This document shows, piece after piece, positions 1-5,252 of a stretch of DNA of 5,252 nucleotides. The translations under genes were made by a program, and so were the position numbers. Below the pieces are notes generated by a model that was not told the DNA's origin, searched no databases, and saw only the letters and a list, made by a program, of their open reading frames with translations. This stretch comes from JBATBW01 sp049662565 (GTDB taxonomy: Bacteria > Bacillota_I > Bacilli_A > Erysipelotrichales > Erysipelotrichaceae), in NCBI GenBank assembly GCA_049662565.1, contig JBATBW010000083.1, positions 1 through 5,252 on the forward strand, given 5' to 3'. How positions within the stretch are numbered: the first letter of the stretch is position 1; the number at the start of each line of letters is the position of its first letter.

Positions 1-861
1 GCCTTTACTAGTGTGTGTAGTTATTTTATTATCCACAAAGCGTTGTTTAAATACTACCTGATCTTTTTCTAAAAAGAAGCTAGCGATTTGATTTAAAGCT
101 TCTAAATAACCACCACCATTATTTCTAAGATCAATTACAACTTTACTAATTTTATTGTTTTCAAAATTAGTTAAATGATCAAATACTTCTTTGGCCGTAG
201 TTGAACCAAATGATTTAATATTTAAATAACCAACATTATCATAAATTGTACTATTAACCGTAAAATCAATTTTCTTACGAACAATATTAACTTGTTTTTC
301 TTCTTGGTTACGAAGGTAAGTAATTATTACACTTGTCCCTTCCTTCCCTGTTACTAGAGCTTTGATCTCATCAGTTGTTTTATTTTTGATTTCTTGACCA
401 TCAACCTTAGTTATCATATCACCCATTTGTAATCCAGAATAAGCAGCAGGTGAGTTTAATAAAACATTAATGATTATTACTGACTCTTCAACTTTTCGAT
501 ATTCAACACCAATCCCAACAAACGTATTTTCCATCGACGCATTAAATTGTGCCATTTGTTCTTTTGTAAAATACATAGTATGAGGATCAATTTTACTATT
601 AACCATTCCATTAGTAGCATCTAACATTAAATCTTTTTTAGCTTCATCTTTAAATGCCCACTTTTCATTCATTATTTGTTTAATAGTATTAAATTTGCTC
701 GTCTCGCTATTAGTTAAATCATATATCTTGCCACCTAAAAATAGTCCACTGACAAATAGGAATGCACAAAATACAATAATGATAATTTTTTTATTTCTTT
801 TATCTTTACGAGTTTTAGCCTCATCTGGCCATTCGTATCTCTCTACTTTTATTTTTTCCAT
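1..861 (-). CDS. S41 carboxyl-terminal processing protease (CtpA/CtpB family), 3' end cut by the window
   Basis: The reading frame is open for 287 codons from ATG at 861 to the window edge, so the C-terminal part is missing. Residues 1-25 are a charged cytoplasmic tail. Residues 26-44 are a single hydrophobic anchor, which would place the rest outside the membrane. A helical segment (about 55-112, with IDPHTMYF at 91-98) matches the N-terminal region of Ctp proteases. A PDZ domain follows at about 113-197, with FVGIGVE, NSPAAYSGLQMGDMI and TGKEGTSV motifs. The peptidase core begins near 205 and contains VVIDLRNNGGG at 241-251, the usual S41 strand and turn. The catalytic Ser and Lys of the family lie beyond the visible part, so activity cannot be judged. 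An AGAGGTG Shine-Dalgarno at 872-866 supports this start. Family members cleave exported proteins at their C-termini; in Bacillus, CtpB acts in sporulation signalling. The position beside a wall hydrolase suggests a cell-wall role, but that is inference. Confidence 0.93.
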   Translation of the reverse strand, partial: MEKIKVERYEWPDEAKTRKDKRNKKIIIIVFCAFLFVSGLFLGGKIYDLTNSETSKFNTIKQIMNEKWAFKDEAKKDLMLDATNGMVNSKIDPHTMYFTKEQMAQFNASMENTFVGIGVEYRKVEESVIIINVLLNSPAAYSGLQMGDMITKVDGQEIKNKTTDEIKALVTGKEGTSVIITYLRNQEEKQVNIVRKKIDFTVNSTIYDNVGYLNIKSFGSTTAKEVFDHLTNFENNKISKVVIDLRNNGGGYLEALNQIASFFLEKDQVVFKQRFVDNKITTHTSKG

Positions 862-878
862 AAAACACCTCTATTACA

Positions 879-887
879 ATTTTACCA
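879..887 (-). promoter_or_regulatory. candidate extended -10 promoter for the S41 protease
   Basis: Read on the minus strand, TGGTAAAAT (887-879) is an extended -10 element with a TAAAAT hexamer. No convincing -35 box is visible, which extended -10 promoters can tolerate. The predicted start of transcription, near 872, would leave a leader of only about 11 bases, with the Shine-Dalgarno right at the 5' end. That makes the call tentative. A promoter somewhere here is expected because a terminator lies just upstream, but read-through is the alternative. Confidence 0.35.
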
Positions 888-927
888 TAAATGAAGAAAA
901 AATGGCGAATTTAGTTCTATCCTAATA

Positions 928-966
928 TAAATAAAACCCAAAGTTGGATATACCACTTTTGGGTTT
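928..966 (-). terminator. Rho-independent terminator after the M23 hydrolase
   Basis: On the minus strand, AAACCCAAA (966-958) pairs with TTTGGGTTT (942-934). The stem extends inward through GT/AC and GG/CC pairs with two single-base bulges, closing on a 5-base TATAT loop. A T-rich tail (TTTTATTTAT) follows. The hairpin begins six bases after the hydrolase stop codon at 974-972, so it should end the ftsEX-hydrolase transcript. The stem is also followed by T-rich sequence on the plus strand, but no plus-strand gene ends there. Confidence 0.85.
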
Positions 967-971
967 GTTTT

Positions 972-2396
972 CTAATAATACCGATTTGGATATTTAACGT
1001 GATAAATATCTTCAGGTCTTTCTTTACATGGCGGACTGTACCCTTTTACTGAACATCGATTACTTAGTCCTGTGGAATTACTTCTTCCTGTGCCCATACT
1101 GAGGTCACCAGTTCTTCTAAAGGTTTCAACTACGCTCTCTAGTGAAGTTTTTCCCATAAAGATTACTTCATGGTGAACGTGAGGTCCTGTTGAAGATCCA
1201 CTTGATCCAATATAGCCAATAGTTTGTCCTTGAGAAACTATCTTTCCGGCATGAACAACATTACTTACACCGCTTTGTAAGTGCATATTATTTACAACAT
1301 AAACATATTCGCCAACTTTAATTGCCAGTAAGACTTGGTTACCACCATAGCCTAATCCTGGATACCCACAGCTGTTACCATAACTTCCCCATGAAGGGCA
1401 ACGGTCCGCAACATATAGAACAATTCCATTAGCGGGAGCCACTAATTTACTACCAAAGGTAGCAGCAAAGTCAGCACCGAAATGTATACCATCGCCTCCT
1501 GGGTAATACCATGTTCCAGCGGATACGACAAAGCCGTTTGATGCTTGTACAGGATATATCCATCCCGCTGATGGTACTACTGAATTTAAAGCTTCTGAGA
1601 CATTCGCAAGAGCATTCTTTATCGCATCTAAATTACCCGCAATACTTGTTTGGGCATCGAATAGTTCCGCTTCTTTCTTTTGATACTCTTTAATAATTAC
1701 TTGTGATTTCGCTTTTAATGTTTCAATATTGGCAAGATCTTTATTAATAATTTTTTTGTTTTCTTCCAACATTACTTGTTGATTTAGTAATTCATCTTTT
1801 AGTTTATCTAATTTTAAGATTTCATCTTCTAGTTCTTTGATTTGACGTTGGTCATAAGCCGTAATATCTTTAATGCCTTCTATTCGTCTAATTAAATCGG
1901 AAAACGATGTCGCCCCAAAAATGAAATCAATATAATAATTAGTTGAACTCATTCCTTGAGTTAATTCCATTCTCGCTTTAATTTTATTATTCTTTTCATT
2001 AATTTCGTTTTGTTTAAGATCAATATCCGTTTGTAATTTCACAATATTCCCTTCAACTGTTTTTATTGATTGGTTTAGGGCATTGATTTGACTTTCTAAA
2101 CTAGCTATTTCTTTGTTGTAACCATCTAATACTGTTAGATAGTATTTTAAATTGGCTTGAATATCTTTGATATCGTGATTAATTTTATCTAATTCATCAC
2201 GAATACCATCTGATTTGTTTTGTAAGTAGACTTGAAAGTCTTTACATACTTTTTTATCGCTATCGCTTAGTCCGCTAGTACTACATAATTTGATATATTT
2301 TTCTTCGTTATTTTTAAAATCATCCGTATTAGCACTTACAGTAATAACACTCATAAAGACTAAACTAAACGCTAATAAACATTTTAATATCTTCAT
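972..2396 (-). CDS. secreted coiled-coil M23 (LytM-type) peptidoglycan hydrolase, likely FtsEX effector
   Basis: A 474-residue exported protein. Residues 1-22 are a signal peptide (Lys-rich start, hydrophobic core, cut likely after VSA). Residues about 60-270 are mostly coiled coil with a break near 142-180, including YYIDFIFGATSFSDLIRRI; this hairpin pattern is shared by PcsB, CwlO and EnvC, the partners of FtsX. Residues about 278-415 form an M23 domain. HFGAD at 305-309 supplies zinc ligands H305 and D309, HVH at 406-408 supplies H406 and zinc ligand H408, and H372 matches the other catalytic His of LytM. The domain therefore looks active, unlike that of E. coli EnvC. It should cleave peptide cross-links in the wall. 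A 59-residue Ser/Gly/Arg/Pro-rich tail follows. The mature part has six Cys in three close pairs (38/51, 333/343, 448/457). The ATG overlaps the ftsX TGA as ATGA and has a GAGG ribosome site eight bases upstream, indicating translational coupling. Confidence 0.93.
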   Translation of the reverse strand: MKILKCLLAFSLVFMSVITVSANTDDFKNNEEKYIKLCSTSGLSDSDKKVCKDFQVYLQNKSDGIRDELDKINHDIKDIQANLKYYLTVLDGYNKEIASLESQINALNQSIKTVEGNIVKLQTDIDLKQNEINEKNNKIKARMELTQGMSSTNYYIDFIFGATSFSDLIRRIEGIKDITAYDQRQIKELEDEILKLDKLKDELLNQQVMLEENKKIINKDLANIETLKAKSQVIIKEYQKKEAELFDAQTSIAGNLDAIKNALANVSEALNSVVPSAGWIYPVQASNGFVVSAGTWYYPGGDGIHFGADFAATFGSKLVAPANGIVLYVADRCPSWGSYGNSCGYPGLGYGGNQVLLAIKVGEYVYVVNNMHLQSGVSNVVHAGKIVSQGQTIGYIGSSGSSTGPHVHHEVIFMGKTSLESVVETFRRTGDLSMGTGRSNSTGLSNRCSVKGYSPPCKERPEDIYHVKYPNRYY

Positions 2397-3283
2397 CGTT
2401 TTAACCTCAAATGTTTGCTGACGCTGATAAATGAGCCAATAAATCCCACTAAAATACCTACACCCAATAATATTGCGGATAAGTAATAGATATAAGGCAT
2501 CGCTGGCATCATTGTCAACAATTCAGTAAATAAATGTCCATGCATTAAATCATAGATATAATTATAACCAAAACCAATTATTAAGGTTGGCGGTATTGAC
2601 CCAATAAGACCAATAACTGCTCCTTCAATTAAGAATGGTGATCGAACATATCCATTAGTTGCACCAATATAACGCATAATACCAATTTCATTTTCACGAT
2701 TAGAAATAGTAACTTTAATCGTATTTGATATTAAGAATATCGCAAGGATGGATAAGATTGCGACAAAAATATATCCACCATCTCGAACTTTTCTTAATGT
2801 TTCCATTAAGGCTACCGTATTTAGGCCACCAAAGTTAACTTCATAAACTCCCGATATTTGACTAATAGTATTTGATATCGTATTAATATCACTATTTTCT
2901 TTTATATTGACAATAAAAGCATTCTTTAGTGGATTTTCCGGTCCACGATACATCTCAAATGCTTCACCATAAGAATCAATAAATTTATCTAACTCAATGT
3001 CTTTTGAAGAGAATGTCACTTCATTTACATTTTCGATTTTACTAATTTGTTCTTTTATTTGTTTAAAACCAACGTCTCCCACATCATCTCTTAATTTAAC
3101 ATGCACCTGAATAGATTGTTGTATATTAGTAGAGAAACTATCGATAGTACTTGAAGCTATCATAAATATTCCTACTAAAAATAAGGCAATCGCAACTGCT
3201 GTCATACTAGATAATGCCATGGCAAAGTGGCGAGTAATTCCATAAAATGCCTCTTTAAAATGATTCCCAATATTCCTAAACAT
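2393..3283 (-). CDS. ftsX: cell-division ABC transporter permease-like protein FtsX
   Basis: The membrane partner of FtsE. The 296-residue protein begins MFRNIGNHFKEAFYG, a typical FtsX N-terminus. Its layout is that of the family: a first membrane helix at about 22-44, an extracellular domain of about 120 residues (45-168), then three more helices at about 171-193, 217-240 and 264-288. The conserved stretch after helix 2 is present, with NTIKVTISNRENEIGIMR and GATNGYVRSPFLIEG. FtsX does not transport a solute; it passes the ATPase cycle of FtsE to a wall hydrolase bound outside, here probably the product of the next gene. The ATG at 3283 is preferred over an in-frame GTG at 3313 because AGGAGG (3300-3295) lies upstream of the ATG but inside the longer form. 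The gene overlaps ftsE by eight bases and its TGA stop overlaps the hydrolase ATG, so all three should be translated together. Confidence 0.96.
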   Translation of the reverse strand: MFRNIGNHFKEAFYGITRHFAMALSSMTAVAIALFLVGIFMIASSTIDSFSTNIQQSIQVHVKLRDDVGDVGFKQIKEQISKIENVNEVTFSSKDIELDKFIDSYGEAFEMYRGPENPLKNAFIVNIKENSDINTISNTISQISGVYEVNFGGLNTVALMETLRKVRDGGYIFVAILSILAIFLISNTIKVTISNRENEIGIMRYIGATNGYVRSPFLIEGAVIGLIGSIPPTLIIGFGYNYIYDLMHGHLFTELLTMMPAMPYIYYLSAILLGVGILVGFIGSFISVSKHLRLKR

Positions 3284-3965
3284 TATAGTTATATCCTCCT
3301 GATTCAATGTCACTTACAATATGACCTTCTTCTAGACGAATAGTACGATGACGATAGGTTTCTACTAAAAACTGATCATGTGTTACTAAAACGATCGTCG
3401 TGTTTTCTTCTTTATTGATTTTTTCTAATAATTCAATGATATCTTTAGATTTTTCAGGATCTAAGTTACCTGTTGGTTCATCACAAATTAATAAATCGGG
3501 TTTATTGACAATAGCGCGAGCTATCGCTACTCTTTGTTGTTGTCCTCCGGATAATTGTCTAGGATAAGAACGAGTCTTATCATTTAGATCCACTAGGTCA
3601 ATAACATTTTTAACCCGTTCCCTAATTTCTTTCTTTTTACCACCCATACATTCTAGAGCAAAAGAAATATTTTCAAATACCGTTTTATATTCTAATAAGC
3701 GATAGTTTTGGAAAACTACACCAATTTTTCGACGGTACTTTGGTACTTGTCGGTGTTTTAATTTCTCTACTGCAATATCACCAACTAAAACTTCGCCATC
3801 AGTAGGAATTTCTTCCGCATCTAATATTTTTGTCAGTGTGCTTTTTCCACAACCAGTTGGCCCAGTAATGTAAACAAATTCGCCTTTTTGAATATGTAAA
3901 TCAATATTAAACAAGGCACATACACCATTTTTATAGGTTTTACTGATGTTTTTCATTTTAACCAT
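3276..3965 (-). CDS. ftsE: cell-division ATP-binding protein FtsE
   Basis: Cytoplasmic ATPase of the FtsEX complex, 229 residues, full length for the family. All nucleotide-binding motifs are present: Walker A GPTGCGKST at 35-43, Q-loop Gln86 in VVFQNYRLL, signature LSGGQ at 138-142, Walker B LLICDE at 158-163 with catalytic Glu163, the D-loop NLD at 167-169, and H-loop His196 in VTHD. The stretch RRKIGVVFQNYRLL followed by KTVFENISFALE is characteristic of FtsE and separates it from LolD/MacB-type ATPases, as does the adjacent ftsX. ATP binding and hydrolysis here should drive the FtsX movement that switches on septal or sidewall peptidoglycan cleavage. The start at 3965 is set by AAGGAG (3978-3973), seven bases upstream; Met4 would be too far from it. 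That ribosome site overlaps the stop codon of the preceding YitT gene, suggesting one transcript. The C-terminus overlaps ftsX by eight bases. Confidence 0.97.
   Translation of the reverse strand: MVKMKNISKTYKNGVCALFNIDLHIQKGEFVYITGPTGCGKSTLTKILDAEEIPTDGEVLVGDIAVEKLKHRQVPKYRRKIGVVFQNYRLLEYKTVFENISFALECMGGKKKEIRERVKNVIDLVDLNDKTRSYPRQLSGGQQQRVAIARAIVNKPDLLICDEPTGNLDPEKSKDIIELLEKINKEENTTIVLVTHDQFLVETYRHRTIRLEEGHIVSDIESGGYNYNV
3284..3300 (-). promoter_or_regulatory. ribosome binding site that sets the ftsX start
   Basis: A perfect AGGAGG at 3300-3295 lies 11 bases before the ATG at 3283, inside the last codons of ftsE. An in-frame GTG at 3313 would add ten residues (beginning VTLNQEDITI) that are simply the translation of this site. 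The family N-terminus begins at the ATG. The position within ftsE fits coupled translation. Confidence 0.85.
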
Positions 3966-3976
3966 AACTGTTCTCC

Positions 3977-4828
3977 TTATACTTTAAAATCAAATGAGAA
4001 GCCTTCTCCTTTTACTTCCGTAACATCACTTACGATGACAAAAGCTTCTTTATCGATTTGATCTATTATTTTAAAAATACTGTGATATTCATTTTTTTGT
4101 ACTACACATAATATGACTTTTGCATTGTCATTAGTATAACCACCACGTGCCTCAATTATTGTAGTACCACGATTTAATTCAATTAACAATTTTTGATTTA
4201 TTTCTTCATATTTTTTCGATATGATTTGTAAACTAATACTGTCACTTCCACCTAACATCAGTACTTTATTTAAAGTAATTGATGTAGCATAGACAGAAAT
4301 TAGCCCAATTAATACCGCCTCAATACCATAAGAGAAGAACCCTAATAATACTGTACAAGCATCGACAACCATAACTAGTTTTGATACTGGTATGTGCGTA
4401 TATTTATTTATAATCAATGGCGGAATATCCATACCACCAGTAGACCCATCGGCTCTAAAGACGATACCAATACCAACTCCTGCTAGTATCCCACTATATA
4501 AACTAGCAAGAAAAGGGTCGATATTTATCTCATAAGGGAACTGCATCAATATTGCCAGAAATATTGGATACAACATACTACTAATAACCGATTTGACAAT
4601 AAACTGCTTCCCTAAAAAGATGGCTCCTAATATAAATAATGAAATGATTAAAAAATTGATAATTATATCACTTGGGATATTAATTAATTTACCCACGGCA
4701 ACTGCTACCCCAGCTACTCCACCTGATAAAATATTGAAAGGCAGAATAAAATAACGAACGGCTAATACTAAAATAAAAGTACCTATTGAAACTGATATTA
4801 CATCTTTTAAAATATTCTTAACTTTCAT
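3977..4828 (-). CDS. YitT family membrane protein (DUF161 plus C-terminal DUF2179)
   Basis: A 283-residue integral membrane protein of unknown biochemical function. The N-terminal two-thirds holds about five or six hydrophobic segments (roughly 10-30, 36-50, 54-73, 77-97, 107-125, 150-185). Family motifs include LPFNILSGGVAGVAV at 29-43 and RADGSTGGMDI at 125-135. The C-terminal soluble domain (about 195-283) has ELNRGTTIIEARGGYT at 217-232 and ends with AFVIVSDVTEVKGEGF, the DUF2179 pattern, with a predicted ligand-binding fold in cyclic-dinucleotide-like proteins but no proven ligand here. Bacillus has several paralogues, one of which (YvjA) lies near prfB and ftsEX, matching this position; orthology to YvjA is inferred from context only. 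The ATG at 4828 is preceded by GGGTGA (4838-4833), and the gene ends 11 bases before ftsE. It may be cotranscribed with ftsEX without sharing its function. Confidence 0.92.
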   Translation of the reverse strand: MKVKNILKDVISVSIGTFILVLAVRYFILPFNILSGGVAGVAVAVGKLINIPSDIIINFLIISLFILGAIFLGKQFIVKSVISSMLYPIFLAILMQFPYEINIDPFLASLYSGILAGVGIGIVFRADGSTGGMDIPPLIINKYTHIPVSKLVMVVDACTVLLGFFSYGIEAVLIGLISVYATSITLNKVLMLGGSDSISLQIISKKYEEINQKLLIELNRGTTIIEARGGYTNDNAKVILCVVQKNEYHSIFKIIDQIDKEAFVIVSDVTEVKGEGFSFDFKV

Positions 4829-4843
4829 TTTTTCACCCGCCTA

Positions 4844-4859
4844 ATTATATCATATTATA
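4844..4859 (-). promoter_or_regulatory. candidate promoter with two -10 boxes before the yitT-like gene
   Basis: On the minus strand two exact TATAAT hexamers occur ten bases apart, at 4859-4854 and 4849-4844. The second is preceded by TG one base away (TGATATAAT, an extended -10). Neither has a good -35 box. The first would give a leader of about 19 bases that keeps the ribosome site intact; the second would start within that site. The boxes overlap the prfB stop codon. In AT-rich DNA such hexamers can arise by chance, so this is a moderate call. No terminator separates prfB from the yitT-like gene, so read-through is also possible. Confidence 0.45.
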
Positions 4860-5252
4860 TGGTAATCGAATTTTTTAAATTATGATAAATGAAATTATCT
4901 AAATTGCCATCCATCACATTTTCGACGTTACTTTCTTCATAATTTGTCCGATGATCTTTTACTAATGTATAAGGACAAAATATGTAACTTCTGATTTGGG
5001 AACCCCATTCATTAGCTTTTACTTCCCCCTTAATATTTGCCAGTTTTGCCTGTTGTTCTTCAATTTGTTTTTGGTATAGATATGACTTAATCATATTCAT
5101 ACAGCTTTCACGATTTTCAATTTGACTTCTTTGGTTTTGACACTTTGAGACAAAACCGGTTGGCAAATAAGTTATACGCACTGCCGAATCCGTTTTGTTG
5201 ATGTGTTGCCCACCAGCCCCACTTGCTCGCATTGTTTCTACTAATAGATCCT
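4855..5252 (-). CDS. prfB: peptide chain release factor 2, C-terminal part (5' end outside the window)
   Basis: The frame is open to the window edge, giving 131 complete codons before TAA at 4857-4855. It starts mid-domain with DLLVET, followed by MRASGAGGQHINKTDSAVR. The GGQ tripeptide (fragment residues 13-15) triggers peptidyl-tRNA hydrolysis in the ribosome, and its Gln is the usual PrmC methylation site. The later stretch WGSQIRSYIFCPY with VKDHRT is typical of RF2 rather than RF1, so it should read UAA and UGA. The Met at 5232 is internal: it occupies the place of Tyr in the common TYRASGAGGQH sequence, so it is not the start. The 116 residues after the GGQ fit a complete C-terminus. 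The stop-codon recognition motif and any programmed frameshift site near the 5' end are beyond the window. Confidence 0.95.
   Translation of the reverse strand, partial: DLLVETMRASGAGGQHINKTDSAVRITYLPTGFVSKCQNQRSQIENRESCMNMIKSYLYQKQIEEQQAKLANIKGEVKANEWGSQIRSYIFCPYTLVKDHRTNYEESNVENVMDGNLDNFIYHNLKNSITI

Noticed and set aside
695..925. Plus-strand open frame of 76 codons
   Set aside because: It lies mostly antisense to the N-terminal part of the S41 protease and runs into the intergenic region. It resembles no known protein and is a shadow of the real gene.
931..971. Terminator acting on the plus strand
   Set aside because: The stem is symmetric enough to work both ways, but no plus-strand gene reaches it. 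Its position right after the hydrolase stop assigns it to the minus strand.
1511..1693. Plus-strand open frame of 60 codons
   Set aside because: It is entirely antisense to the M23 hydrolase, whose frame here encodes the end of the coiled coil and the start of the M23 domain. It has no independent support.
2379..2396. Lipoprotein reading of the M23 hydrolase (Cys6)
   Set aside because: Cys6 comes before the hydrophobic core and lacks a lipobox. An ordinary signal peptide cut after VSA fits better.
3284..3313. Longer ftsX starting at GTG 3313
   Set aside because: The ten extra residues translate the AGGAGG site itself and are not part of the usual FtsX N-terminus, which begins at ATG 3283.
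4855..5232. A separate small RF-like protein starting at ATG 5232
   Set aside because: The frame continues upstream as DLLVET, which matches the RF2 sequence before the GGQ loop. The Met is internal and the gene is cut by the window edge.

Overview
The window is AT-rich, and every convincing gene lies on the minus strand. It reads, in transcription order, as the 3' end of prfB (release factor 2), a YitT-family membrane protein, ftsE, ftsX, a secreted coiled-coil M23 peptidoglycan hydrolase, and the 5' two-thirds of an S41 carboxyl-terminal processing protease. AT-rich DNA, strong AGGAGG-type ribosome binding sites and the prfB / YitT / ftsE / ftsX / S41 neighbourhood (a similar set is clustered in Bacillus) point to a low-GC Bacillota. 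It is probably an uncultured Bacilli- or Erysipelotrichia-like lineage, but the species cannot be named from this sequence. A release factor 2 gene and a TGA stop on ftsX argue for the standard bacterial code, not the UGA=Trp code of mycoplasmas.

Layout: 5252-4855 prfB 3' part; 4854-4829 short gap with TATAAT-like boxes; 4828-3977 yitT-like; 11-base gap; 3965-3276 ftsE; 3283-2393 ftsX (8-base overlap with ftsE); 2396-972 M23 hydrolase (ATGA overlap with ftsX); 966-928 hairpin terminator; 884-879 candidate -10 box; 861-1 S41 protease running off the window edge.

Functionally, ftsE-ftsX-hydrolase form a translationally coupled cell-wall cleavage module. FtsE hydrolyses ATP in the cytoplasm and FtsX spans the membrane. 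The exported hydrolase has a long PcsB/EnvC-like coiled coil that probably docks on the FtsX outer loop, plus a LytM-type zinc domain that would cut peptide cross-links. Unlike E. coli EnvC, whose LytM domain is catalytically dead, this one keeps the zinc and catalytic residues, so it may be the effector enzyme itself. The next gene encodes a membrane-anchored PDZ protease of the class that trims or destroys wall hydrolases elsewhere, but a terminator separates it from the module.

This is mostly a conserved housekeeping region, and I see no CRISPR array, mobile element, tRNA or rRNA. The least ordinary feature is the hydrolase itself: an apparently active M23 domain next to FtsEX, and six mature-part cysteines in three close pairs.
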